In this document: positions 54,470 through 62,318 of the stretch, in pieces | Position numbering within the stretch: the first letter of the stretch is position 1 | Layout: every line of letters begins with the position of its first letter | Assembly (NCBI GenBank): GCA_963595735.1 | Contig: CAVBJJ010000001.1 | Location: 1-64,000, forward strand | Length of the DNA stretch: 64,000 nucleotides | Direction: 5' to 3' | Source: CALWOS01 sp963595735 | GTDB taxonomy: Bacteria; Bacillota; Clostridia; Oscillospirales; Oscillospiraceae | Program-made: the position numbers and the translations under genes | Notes under the pieces: model-generated | The model's database searches: none | What the model saw: only the letters and a program-made list of their open reading frames with translations | Told to the model about the DNA's origin: nothing

Positions 54470-54803
54470 CCCCCAGTTCCGTCATAGCCAGGCGCGCCAA
54501 ACGCGCCAGTCGTGCCAGCTTGATGGCGCGCTCCAGCTTCTGCCGCCGCTCCTGCTTGAGATACGGCTCCATCGCCAGAAGCAGCTGGTGCCGGTTGCCG
54601 TCCGGCTCCTCCTTCAGCTTGCCCAGCACCCGCAGCAGCGCCGGGGAGACGCCAAGCCCGGCATCCCCACCCGGGGCGAGCGGAGCCGGATTTTTCGCCT
54701 CGCCCCCGCTGCCGCCCATCAGCTGCTGGGCCATTTTTGCAATGCTGTCCATGGCCGCCGGGTCATTGAGCAGCTTGCCCAGCTTTTCTTCCATTTCATC
54801 CAT
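54450..54803 (-). CDS. Conserved small protein of unknown function, 117 residues
   Basis: The start MDEMEEKLGKLLNDPAAMDS and the end RQKLERAIKLARLARLARLA are both helical and amphipathic; the middle is Gly/Pro-rich. The Leu-Ala-Arg repeat near the C-terminus looks like a membrane-surface or protein-binding helix. It overlaps the next gene by 20 bases and follows the previous one after 18, so the three are surely one unit. No known domain was recognised. Confidence 0.65.
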   Translation of the reverse strand: MDEMEEKLGKLLNDPAAMDSIAKMAQQLMGGSGGEAKNPAPLAPGGDAGLGVSPALLRVLGKLKEEPDGNRHQLLLAMEPYLKQERRQKLERAIKLARLARLARLAMTELGGEELGL

Positions 54804-54821
54804 CGCCGGCGCCCTCCTTTC

Positions 54822-55061
54822 TCAGCGTCCCATCAGCTTTTCCAGCCGGGCGGCCAGATCCTTACCCTCCTGGGTAGCCATGACCTGCTGCACGATACCC
54901 CGGAGGGCAACGGCATCCCCGCTTTTGGCGGCCTGCTCCACTGCCTTGCCGTCCAACATTTTCCCCAGCCTTTGTCCTGCCGGAGAATCGGCGAGGGCTT
55001 GTAAATCCGCGGTTTTCCCCTGCTTTTCCAATTCCTGCTGCAGCCGTTCCCATTCCCGCAT
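54822..55061 (-). CDS. Conserved small protein of unknown function, 79 residues
   Basis: An all-helical, highly charged protein: REWERLQQELEKQGKTADLQ at the start and QQVMATQEGKDLAARLEKLM at the end. The pattern of NDP/DSPAGQRLGKMLDG resembles the opening of the 117-residue neighbour, so the two may be related. It is the first gene of the three-gene unit. The function is unknown. Confidence 0.65.
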   Translation of the reverse strand: MREWERLQQELEKQGKTADLQALADSPAGQRLGKMLDGKAVEQAAKSGDAVALRGIVQQVMATQEGKDLAARLEKLMGR

Positions 55062-55155
55062 GATCGTTCACGCTCCCTTCACAGTCCATTCTATGCAGCC
55101 TATCGGCGGAAAGTGCAGCGTCCGGAAAAGCAAATCATTTTGGAGGTGTTCTCTC

Positions 55156-55629
55156 TTGCTGCTGCTTGTGTTTTCCGATACCCACGGCCAGACCGCGCCC
55201 ATGCTCCGGGCGGTGGAGACTCTGCACCCGGACGGCATCGTCCACCTGGGCGACCACGACCGGGATACCCACTGTCTGGCGCAGCGCTTTCCCCAGATTC
55301 CCCTGTTTCGGGTCTGCGGCAATTGCGACTTCGGCTCCCCCCTGCCGGCCACGGCCTGCTTTGTCTTTGGCGGCGTTTCCTTTTTTGCCACCCATGGCCA
55401 CCGCTACCGGGTCAAGCTGGAGCCGAACTACGACGCCCTTTGCTGTGCGGCCAGCCTTTCCGGCGCCCAGGTGGCGCTGTTCGGCCATACCCATATTCCC
55501 GTCTGCCGGAAAGAAAACGGCCTTTGGCTGCTCAACCCCGGCTCCTCCGGCCTGGGCAGCCATCCCCACTGCGGCCGCATCGAGATTCCCCCTTCCGGCG
55601 AACCCCGGCTCTCCCTGCTCCCGCTGTGA
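55156..55629 (+). CDS. YfcE/MJ0936-type metallophosphoesterase
   Basis: 157 residues from a TTG start at 55156 with GGAGGTG 7 bases upstream; no ATG lies nearby. The metal-binding blocks are all present: VFSDTHGQ, VHLGDHDRD, VCGNCDFG, THGHRY and FGHTHIP. These proteins bind two metal ions and cleave phosphodiesters; the physiological substrate is not known for this branch. The gene stands divergent from the three small unknown genes, with only 94 bases between, and is followed by a strong terminator. Confidence 0.88.
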   Translation: MLLLVFSDTHGQTAPMLRAVETLHPDGIVHLGDHDRDTHCLAQRFPQIPLFRVCGNCDFGSPLPATACFVFGGVSFFATHGHRYRVKLEPNYDALCCAASLSGAQVALFGHTHIPVCRKENGLWLLNPGSSGLGSHPHCGRIEIPPSGEPRLSLLPL

Positions 55630-55670
55630 GGGGAAAGCGACTGAAGCCGGTCTTTTACAAAATATTGCAC

Positions 55671-55727
55671 AAAACCCGGAACCGTTTCGAGCCAAAGCGG
55701 CGCAAAAACGGTTCCGGGTTTTTATTC
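55671..55727 (+). terminator. Terminator after the phosphoesterase gene
   Basis: AACCCGGAACCGTT and AACGGTTCCGGGTT form a 14-base-pair stem over a 19-base loop and end in a T-run. It may serve the convergent gene as well. Confidence 0.85.
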
Positions 55728-55767
55728 GTTTTCATCTAAATAGCGTATATACCGGGCGCAAAATCAA

Positions 55768-56463
55768 CTACCGAAATACCAGCCAGGTCACGCCGTACAG
55801 CACCGGCTGGTGGAACAGGTAGATCCACAGGCTGTGGCGACCCAGCCAGCAAAGCCAGACCGGCGGCTGGCAGCGCGCCCAAGCCGGAGTGGGCTGCTTC
55901 TGTACTTCGGCACGGAGCTTCTTTCCCATGCCGACGCCGGCCAGAAACAGGAAAAACCAGGGCAGCAGGCCAAAGTAATCCGCGGAGTAAAAATCCGACG
56001 CAAGAAAGCCAAAGGGATACAGCCAGCCCACCGGCGCGACCACATGGCGGGTCAGCCAGTAAAATAGGCCAAACAGCCCCATCCACAGAATGCTCCAGGC
56101 CGGGTGCAGCCGGGACAGGGGCTTTTGCAGCAGCCCATACAGCAGCATACAGAAGCCCAGACATTGCAGAATTCCAAAGCGGATGGGCTGGCCGACAAAC
56201 TCGCCACCCAGCATGATGAGCAGTCCCACCGCCAGGGTAATGATCCCCCGGCGGTAGTTGTTCCGGCTGAAGCAGGAGGAAGCGCCCGCCAGCAGGATAA
56301 AGCTCCAGCAGATCGCCTGCTGAAACAGCTGCATGGGCAGGGAGAACATTTGCTGCTCCGTCAGCACGCCAAACAGCAGCAGGTCAAACAGCAGATGATA
56401 CACGATCATGCCCAAAATCGCCAGTCCGCGCCAGGCATCCAGCAGCGCAATGCGCAGTTTCAT
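55768..56463 (-). CDS. DUF1624/HGSNAT-type membrane protein
   Basis: A 231-residue protein with seven membrane segments. It opens RIALLDAWRGLAILGMIVYH, which carries the conserved Asp-x-x-Arg-Gly of the heparan-alpha-glucosaminide acetyltransferase-like family, and ends LGRHSLWIYLFHQPVLYG with the usual His. Members are acyltransferase-like membrane proteins, mostly without known substrate. It lies 17 bases downstream of ychF and is probably co-transcribed. Confidence 0.85.
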   Translation of the reverse strand: MKLRIALLDAWRGLAILGMIVYHLLFDLLLFGVLTEQQMFSLPMQLFQQAICWSFILLAGASSCFSRNNYRRGIITLAVGLLIMLGGEFVGQPIRFGILQCLGFCMLLYGLLQKPLSRLHPAWSILWMGLFGLFYWLTRHVVAPVGWLYPFGFLASDFYSADYFGLLPWFFLFLAGVGMGKKLRAEVQKQPTPAWARCQPPVWLCWLGRHSLWIYLFHQPVLYGVTWLVFR

Positions 56464-56480
56464 GCTTCCGCCCTTATACC

Positions 56481-57572
56481 CTATACATTAAAGCGGAACA
56501 GGGTAACATCGCCGTCCTGCATGACATATTCCTTGCCCTCGGAGCGGATCAGACCCTTTTCTCTTGCCGCCGCCATGGTGCCGCAGGCTTTTAGGTCGTC
56601 AAAGGCCACGATCTCGGCGCGGATAAAGCCGCGCTCAAAGTCCGAGTGGATCTTACCGGCCGCCTGAGGCGCTTTCGTGCCCCGGGTGATGGTCCAGGCG
56701 CGGCACTCATCCGGGCCGCAGGTCAGATAGCTGATCAGTCCCAGCAGCTCATAGGAACAGGAGATCAGACGATCCAGGCCGCTGGATTCCAGCCCCATCT
56801 CCTCCAGGAACATGGCCTTGTCCTCGCCATCCAGCTCCGCGATCTCCTGCTCGATCTTGGCGCAGATGGGCAGCACCTGGGCGCCCTCGGACGCGGCCAA
56901 CTCGGCCACCTGCTGATAGTAGGGATTGTCGGCATAGGCCGCGATCCCGGCCTCGTCCATGTTGGCGGCATAGATGATGGGCTTCAGGCTCAGCAGGTCG
57001 GAGGTGGCGATCAACTCCATGTCCTCCTTGGAGCAGTCATAGTTCCGTGCGGACTTGCCGCTGTCCAGATGCTCCCGCAGGCCGGTGAATACCTCTGCCT
57101 CGTGGAGGAACTTTTTGTCGCCCTTGGCAGCCTTTTTGGCCTTGTCGATGCGGCGATCCACCATTTCCAGATCGGCCATGACCAGTTCCAGATTGATGGT
57201 CTCAATGTCCCGGAGAGGATCGGTGCTGCCCTCCACATGGATGATGTTGTCATCATCAAAGCAGCGCACCACATGGACAATGGCGTCAGTCATGCGGATG
57301 TTGGACAGAAACTTGTTTCCCAGACCCTCGCCCCGGGAGGCGCCCTTGACCAGGCCGGCAATGTCCACGAACTCGATCACGGCGGGAGTCAGCTTTTTGG
57401 GCTGATACATCTCCCCCAGAAAATCCAGCCGGCTGTCCGGCACGGTGACCATGCCCACATTGGGGTCGATGGTGCAGAAGGGATAGTTGGCGCTTTCCGC
57501 GCCGGCGTTGGTAATGGCATTAAACAGGGTGGACTTTCCCACATTGGGAAGCCCCACGATACCGAGCTTCAT
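56481..57572 (-). CDS. ychF: Ribosome-binding ATPase YchF
   Basis: A 363-residue Obg-like P-loop protein. KLGIVGLPNVGKSTLFNAIT is the opening G1 motif, DIAGLVKGASRGEGLGNKFL holds G3 and switch II, and IIYAANMDE marks the altered base-recognition motif that makes YchF prefer ATP. The coiled-coil insert (130-230) and the TGS domain at the end (FIRAEIVAFDDLKACGT) are complete. It binds the 50S and 70S ribosome. AAGGAG lies 10 bases before the ATG. Confidence 0.97.
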   Translation of the reverse strand: MKLGIVGLPNVGKSTLFNAITNAGAESANYPFCTIDPNVGMVTVPDSRLDFLGEMYQPKKLTPAVIEFVDIAGLVKGASRGEGLGNKFLSNIRMTDAIVHVVRCFDDDNIIHVEGSTDPLRDIETINLELVMADLEMVDRRIDKAKKAAKGDKKFLHEAEVFTGLREHLDSGKSARNYDCSKEDMELIATSDLLSLKPIIYAANMDEAGIAAYADNPYYQQVAELAASEGAQVLPICAKIEQEIAELDGEDKAMFLEEMGLESSGLDRLISCSYELLGLISYLTCGPDECRAWTITRGTKAPQAAGKIHSDFERGFIRAEIVAFDDLKACGTMAAAREKGLIRSEGKEYVMQDGDVTLFRFNV

Positions 57573-57639
57573 TGGCTCACCGCTCCTTTATTTACGATCG
57601 TTTGTTGTAATTTTTTCCGGCATTACAGCCTGATTTAAT

Positions 57640-57668
57640 ATTATACCATCTTTTCCGGGCTTTCTCAA
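57640..57668 (-). promoter_or_regulatory. ychF: Promoter of ychF
   Basis: On the minus strand TTGAGA (57668-57663), 17-base spacer, TATAAT (57645-57640), 68 bases before the start codon. Confidence 0.78.
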
Positions 57669-57694
57669 CTAAAAACTTCCGGCAGGGATAGCGC

Positions 57695-57723
57695 TTGCAA
57701 GTTTGATGCAAAACAGGTATACT
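57695..57723 (+). promoter_or_regulatory. Promoter of the SLH-muramidase gene
   Basis: TTGCAA at 57695-57700, 17-base spacer, TATACT at 57718-57723. It is divergent from the ychF promoter, with 26 bases between the two -35 boxes. Confidence 0.7.
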
Positions 57724-57769
57724 CTGCACATACCCCGCAGAAATACAACAGAGAAAAGAGGGAATACTC

Positions 57770-59077
57770 ATGCGTTGGAAACAAGTTCTTGCCGGCGTGC
57801 TTTGCGCGGCCATGCTTTCCGGAAGCGCCATGGCGGTCAGCTATGGCGACACCCAGGGACATTGGGCGGAAGCCGCCATTGATCGCTGGAGCACTCTGGG
57901 CATCGTCCAGGGAGACACCCAGGGCAACTTCCGCCCGGACGACACCATCACCCGCGCGGAGCTGGCGGTGCTGCTCAACCGCTATATGCGTTATACCGCC
58001 AAGGCGGAAAACAGCTTTTCCGACCTGCCGGAGGACGCCTGGTACACAGAGGCCATCCTCTGCCTGGCCAAGGCCGGCCTGATGCAGGGCGACGGAGAAA
58101 AGCAGCGCCCGGAGGACACCGTGACCCGGCAGGAGGCCGCCGCCCTGTTTGCCAGAGCCTTCGGCCTGCAGGAGAGCAGCGCCAGCATCCCCTACCGGGA
58201 TAAAAGCAAAATCGCCTCCTGGGCAAAGGGCTATGTTGCCGCCATGAGCGCCAAGGGCTACCTCAAGGGCGATGACCAGGGCAACTTCCGTCCCACGGAC
58301 GGGCTGACCCGCAGCCAGGCGGTGACCATTCTCAACAACTGGAACCAGATCCGCGCCTTTGGCCGCTTTCTCCCTGTAAAGACCGATCTGCCCCAAATCC
58401 CCTATGCGGCAAAGGATTTTACCACTCTGTCCAACGGCCGGGTCAGCTATGCAGGCAACAATTACACCGCCCGCACCGGCATTGATGTCAGCGTCCACCA
58501 GGGCGAGATCGACTGGGAGCAGGTGGCGGCGGATGGGATTGACTTTGCCTTTATCCGTCTGGGTAACCGCTGGTCGGTGGACGGACACATCGCCATTGAT
58601 ACCTATGCCCTGCAGAACCTTGCCGGCGCGGAGGCCGCCGGGCTGGATATTGGCGTGTACTTTTTCTCCATGGCTCTCAACGAGGAGGAAGCCCGGGAGG
58701 AAGCCCAGTTCGTGCTGGACACCCTGGACGGCAAAAAACTGCAGCTGCCCGTGGTATTCGACTGGGAGCCGGTGGCTGGAGAAAACAGCCGCAGCAACAA
58801 CATGGACTACAGCAAGTTGGACGATGTAGCCATCGCCTTTTGCGACGCCATCCGGGAGGGCGGCTACGAGCCGATGATCTATGGTAACCAGAACTTTTTC
58901 TACAACCGCTTTGACCTGTCCCGCCTGAAGGCATATAAGCTCTGGTTTGCCAACTACAACAGCAGAAATGTGCCAGATCTGTACTACAGCTTTGATTACT
59001 GGCAATACAGCTCCACCGGCCGGGTCAAGGGCATTTCCGGAAATGTGGACATGAACCTGATGTTCGTGGCGAAATAA
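57770..59077 (+). CDS. Secreted SLH-domain GH25 muramidase
   Basis: A 435-residue exported protein. The signal peptide RWKQVLAGVLCAAMLSGSAMA covers residues 2-22. Three S-layer homology repeats follow (about 25-75, 80-130 and 137-190), with GIVQGDTQGNFRPDDTITRA and KGDDQGNFRPTDGLTRSQAV as clear cores; they bind pyruvylated wall polymer. The C-terminal lysozyme domain begins RTGIDVSVHQGEIDWEQVAA, and its catalytic acids lie in GIDVS and in VVFDWEPV. It cuts peptidoglycan between MurNAc and GlcNAc, so it is probably a wall-remodelling enzyme held at the surface. Confidence 0.93.
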   Translation: MRWKQVLAGVLCAAMLSGSAMAVSYGDTQGHWAEAAIDRWSTLGIVQGDTQGNFRPDDTITRAELAVLLNRYMRYTAKAENSFSDLPEDAWYTEAILCLAKAGLMQGDGEKQRPEDTVTRQEAAALFARAFGLQESSASIPYRDKSKIASWAKGYVAAMSAKGYLKGDDQGNFRPTDGLTRSQAVTILNNWNQIRAFGRFLPVKTDLPQIPYAAKDFTTLSNGRVSYAGNNYTARTGIDVSVHQGEIDWEQVAADGIDFAFIRLGNRWSVDGHIAIDTYALQNLAGAEAAGLDIGVYFFSMALNEEEAREEAQFVLDTLDGKKLQLPVVFDWEPVAGENSRSNNMDYSKLDDVAIAFCDAIREGGYEPMIYGNQNFFYNRFDLSRLKAYKLWFANYNSRNVPDLYYSFDYWQYSSTGRVKGISGNVDMNLMFVAK

Positions 59078-59108
59078 CATTATAAAAACAGAAGAAAGCT
59101 GTCTCCGC

Positions 59109-59147
59109 ATGCCGCCCGGGAAAACTTGTTCCGGACGGCATTTTTTT
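59109..59147 (+). terminator. Terminator after the muramidase gene
   Basis: ATGCCGCCCGG and CCGGACGGCAT pair with one mismatch, then seven T. Confidence 0.82.
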
Positions 59148-59148
59148 G

Positions 59149-59178
59149 TTGCCGGGAGGTAAACTGTTGTGATACAAT
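59149..59178 (+). promoter_or_regulatory. Candidate promoter of the cytidylate-kinase-like gene
   Basis: TTGCCG at 59149-59154, 18-base spacer, TACAAT at 59173-59178; the -35 follows the terminator T-run directly. Confidence 0.55.
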
Positions 59179-59227
59179 AACGGAAAGAAAAGACTTTCGC
59201 AGCAGCGAAGCTTCAGGGAGGAGCATT

Positions 59228-59827
59228 ATGGATAAACAAGTCATTATTTCTGTTGGCCGTGAATACGGCAGCGGCGGCCACATGATCGCCGAGCGGCTGG
59301 CCAAGCGTTTCGGTCTGCCTCTGTATGATAGTAACCTGCTCAACGAGATCGCGGAGGTCAAAGAGCTGGATGTGGAGGAGCTGAAAAAGTTCGACGAAAT
59401 GCCCCACAACCGTTTTCTGTCCCGGAACCGGGTGGGCTTTTTCGGCTCTCCGGAGGACTATATCGCCCATGTGCAATTTGAATACCTCCGGGAAAAAGCG
59501 GACAAGGGCGAATCCTTTGTGATCGTCGGCCGCTGCGCGGAGTCCGTGCTGCGCCGGTACGATGCGCTGTACTCCATCTTCGTGGTGGCGGACAGAAAAA
59601 CCCGCATTGACCGCATCGTCCAGCTGGAGAATGTTACCCCCCACGAGGCGGATATTCTCATCACTCAAATGGACAAAAAGCGGAAAACCTACCACAACTT
59701 CCACTGCGAGGACAAGTGGGGCGATTCCCGCACCTATGACATCTGCATTGACAGCAGCAAGCTGGGGATTGAGGGCACCACCGATGTGCTGGAGCACGAT
59801 ATCCGTACCTGGCTGGCAACGCGCTGA
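59228..59827 (+). CDS. Cytidylate kinase-like family protein
   Basis: 199 residues from ATG 59228 (GGGAGGA upstream). It opens DKQVIISVGREYGSGGHMIA, in which REYGSGG is the P-loop variant of the cytidylate_kin2 (PF13189) family, and has FVIVGRCAESVL near 98. Members are annotated as cytidylate kinase-like but are clearly distinct from the Cmk that supplies CDP, and their substrate is unproven. The C-terminal KRKTYHNFHCEDKWGD is strongly conserved among them as I recall. It is a single gene closed by a strong terminator. Confidence 0.88.
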   Translation: MDKQVIISVGREYGSGGHMIAERLAKRFGLPLYDSNLLNEIAEVKELDVEELKKFDEMPHNRFLSRNRVGFFGSPEDYIAHVQFEYLREKADKGESFVIVGRCAESVLRRYDALYSIFVVADRKTRIDRIVQLENVTPHEADILITQMDKKRKTYHNFHCEDKWGDSRTYDICIDSSKLGIEGTTDVLEHDIRTWLATR

Positions 59828-59846
59828 GCCTTTTCCCAAAACAAAC

Positions 59847-59886
59847 AAACGCTGTGTACACGAGAATTTGTGTACACAGCGTTTTT
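59847..59886 (+). terminator. Terminator after the kinase-like gene
   Basis: AAACGCTGTGTACAC and GTGTACACAGCGTTTTT form a 15-base-pair stem and a T-run. Confidence 0.93.
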
Positions 59887-59895
59887 CTTTCAGCT

Positions 59896-59923
59896 TGTCA
59901 AAAAAGTCTGGGACTTTTTGACA
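59896..59923. repeat. Short A/T-stem palindrome, copy 4 (best copy)
   Basis: TGTCAAAAAAGTC, TGG and GACTTTTTGACA form a 12-base-pair stem with one bulged A. It is the most symmetric of the four copies and could stop the convergent MATE transcript. Confidence 0.55.
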
Positions 59924-59940
59924 GTCTCTCTTTCAGCGCC

Positions 59941-61311
59941 CTAAAGCAGTTCCGACTGGGGCGCGGCGTATTCCCGCCGCAGCTTGTGGGAGGCCAGCAG
60001 GAAATAGATAATTTCCACCACCGCCGTCAGCGCCCAGGAGCAGACGAACAGCAAATACAGGGAGCGCGTTGTGCCGAAATGGGCAAAGACCGTATAGACC
60101 CAGGCAATACGGAACACGCAGGAGCCAAGCACCACGATCACCGTTGGCACAAAGGTCTTGCCCAGTCCCCGGGCAGCGGCAATGGCGCTGTCCATAAAGG
60201 CGGAAACCGGGTAGGAAAAGCCCATGATCAGCAGCCGCATGGCGCCGGCCTCCATCACCTCCGCATCCGTGGTGAACAGGGAAAGAAACTGGCGGGAAAA
60301 CAGCACCAGCAGCAGCCCCATGACCGCCCCCAGGCCGAAGGAATAGCCCAGACTCCACTGATAGCTTTTGCGCACGCGCTTCCAGTTCCCCGCGCCCAGA
60401 TTCTGACCGATAAAGGTGGCGCCGGCAATATAAAAGGCGTTCATCACATCATAGACCAGCGCGTCGGCGTTGGCGGCAGCGGCGTTTCCCTCCACCACTA
60501 CGGGGGAAAAGCTGTTGATGGCCGCCTGAATAAACAGGTTTGCCACGGCAAAAATGGCGGTTTGAAAGCCGGCAGGCAGTCCCAGCTGCAGCAGCCGCGC
60601 CGTCTGGGGCCGGTACAGGCGCAGCTTGCTCCGCTGCAGGGCATAGCTGCTGCCCTGGCTGCGGAACAGGCTGACCAGGATCATCCCGGCGGAGCTGTAC
60701 TGGGCAATGGTCGTGGCCAGGGCAACGCCCGCCACATCCAGCCGGCAGAAGATGACAAAAAACAGGTTCAGGGCGATGTTCAAAATTCCGGCCAGCAGCA
60801 AATAGACCAGCGGCCGGCGGGTATCGCCCACGGCGCTGAACACGGCGTTGCCATAGTTATAAATGGCCATTGCGGGCATACCCAGGAAGAAAATGCGCAG
60901 ATACAGCAGCGCGCCGGGCATCAGGCTTTTCTTGGTGTGTAGCAGCGTCAGCAGAGGCTGCGCCAGCAGCTGGCCGCACAGCAACAGGGCAAGCCCGGCC
61001 AGCAGCGCCACCAGCGCTGCGGCGTGTACCGTGCGCTCCATGCCAAGCTTGTCTCCCGCGCCAAAGCAGCGGGCAGCCAGCACATTGATCCCGCCGCCCA
61101 GGCCTATCATAAAGCCGGTGAACAGCGTGACCAGCGTGGTGGTGGAGCCAACGCCGCCCAGGGCGACCGGCCCGGCAAAGCGGCCGACCACCGCCACATC
61201 GGACATATTAAACAGCACCTGCAAAATGCTGGACGCCATCAGCGGCAGACTGAACAGCAGCATCTGCCGCCACAGCGCACCATGGGTAAAATTCTGTTCC
61301 TGTGATGTCAT
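59941..61311 (-). CDS. MATE family efflux transporter
   Basis: A 456-residue membrane protein with twelve helices in two six-helix halves. The N-terminal half begins LWRQMLLFSLPLMASSILQV and contains DVAVVGRFAGPVALGGVGST; the second half contains LGLPAGFQTAIFAVANLFIQ, its symmetric counterpart. MATE proteins expel drugs or cationic metabolites in exchange for sodium or protons. The exported compound and coupling ion cannot be read from sequence. It is a single gene. Confidence 0.95.
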   Translation of the reverse strand: MTSQEQNFTHGALWRQMLLFSLPLMASSILQVLFNMSDVAVVGRFAGPVALGGVGSTTTLVTLFTGFMIGLGGGINVLAARCFGAGDKLGMERTVHAAALVALLAGLALLLCGQLLAQPLLTLLHTKKSLMPGALLYLRIFFLGMPAMAIYNYGNAVFSAVGDTRRPLVYLLLAGILNIALNLFFVIFCRLDVAGVALATTIAQYSSAGMILVSLFRSQGSSYALQRSKLRLYRPQTARLLQLGLPAGFQTAIFAVANLFIQAAINSFSPVVVEGNAAAANADALVYDVMNAFYIAGATFIGQNLGAGNWKRVRKSYQWSLGYSFGLGAVMGLLLVLFSRQFLSLFTTDAEVMEAGAMRLLIMGFSYPVSAFMDSAIAAARGLGKTFVPTVIVVLGSCVFRIAWVYTVFAHFGTTRSLYLLFVCSWALTAVVEIIYFLLASHKLRREYAAPQSELL

Positions 61312-61448
61312 AGCTCTTCTCTCTTTCTATCCAATCGGCAGTTGCCTGTTTCACAAGCCCACCCGAAAAATTTTTTCAAAACCGAAAATTTGATACAGCT
61401 TGGATGCAATTTTGCTTATGATAACACCCAACCGAAGCGGTTTTGCGC

Positions 61449-62156
61449 TCAAAGAATAAAGCCGCCGTCCACGGAGATCGTCTGCCCGGTGATAAACCCG
61501 GCGGCATCCGAGGCCAAAAAGCGGCACAGCGCCGCCACATCCTCCGGCTGTCCCAGCCGTCCCAGTGGCGTTTCCTCCGCCAGCGCCTGCTTTTCCTCCG
61601 GGGAAAACTGCGCCAGCATTTCGGTTTCAATCACCCCCGGGGCGATGGCGTTGATGCGAATGCCGGAGGGGCCATATTCCTTTGCCAGCGCCCGGGTCAG
61701 GGCGATCACCCCGGCCTTTGCGGCGGAGTAAGCGGCCTCGCAGGAGGCGCCCACAATGCCCCACATGGAGGAGATGTTGATGATGCAGCCCTGCTTTTTT
61801 CGCACCATATCCGGCAGCACTGCCCGACAGCAATGGGCAACGCCGGAGAGATCGACCCCCAATGTGCGTTCCCACTGGGCGTCGCTGAGATCGGTGAACA
61901 GGCCGTATTGCGCAATACCGGCATTGCACACCAGCAGATCCACCGGGCCGACAGTCTCCACCATGGCGCGCACCTGCGCCGGGTCGGCCACATCCGCCTG
62001 GAAGGTCTGGGCGTGCAGCTGCTCCGCCAGCGCCAGAGCGGCCTGGCGGCTGCTGTTATAGTGCAGGCAAAGCTGCCAGCCATCCTGCGCCAGCGCCCGG
62101 GCAATGGCCGCGCCGATGCCCCGCCCCCCACCGGTGATCAATGCTTTTTTGAACAT
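61449..62156 (-). CDS. Short-chain dehydrogenase/reductase (FabG-like)
   Basis: 235 residues from ATG 62156 (GGAGG 9 bases upstream). It has the coenzyme loop TGGGRGIGAAIARAL, NAG in LLVCNAGIAQYG, and the catalytic Ser-Tyr-Lys in SSMWGIVGASCEAAYSAAK. GFITGQTISVDGGF closes it as in FabG-type 3-oxoacyl-ACP reductases. It is close to FabG, but no fatty-acid genes are adjacent, so it may reduce another ketone or sugar. The basic/Asn pattern after beta-2 (LHYNSSRQAA) suggests NADPH. Confidence 0.9.
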   Translation of the reverse strand: MFKKALITGGGRGIGAAIARALAQDGWQLCLHYNSSRQAALALAEQLHAQTFQADVADPAQVRAMVETVGPVDLLVCNAGIAQYGLFTDLSDAQWERTLGVDLSGVAHCCRAVLPDMVRKKQGCIINISSMWGIVGASCEAAYSAAKAGVIALTRALAKEYGPSGIRINAIAPGVIETEMLAQFSPEEKQALAEETPLGRLGQPEDVAALCRFLASDAAGFITGQTISVDGGFIL

Positions 62157-62226
62157 AGAAACATCCCTCCGTGAAGAAAAAAATAAGGGGAACATGAATT
62201 TTCTGTTAAAGTTCGCCCTTTCTTGT

Positions 62227-62255
62227 TTGCAGTCGCATCTCCTGTGTGCTACAAT
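62227..62255 (+). promoter_or_regulatory. Candidate promoter of the PASTA protein gene
   Basis: TTGCAG at 62227-62232, 17-base spacer, TACAAT at 62250-62255. Downstream, 62270-62296 holds AT-rich TATACTATATACTATAG, similar in text to the palindromes at 39947 and 40027. Confidence 0.55.
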
Positions 62256-62318
62256 GTACTATAAACCAGCCCTATAATATACTATATACTATAGTTTTTG
62301 ACAAAATGAGGAAAGAAT

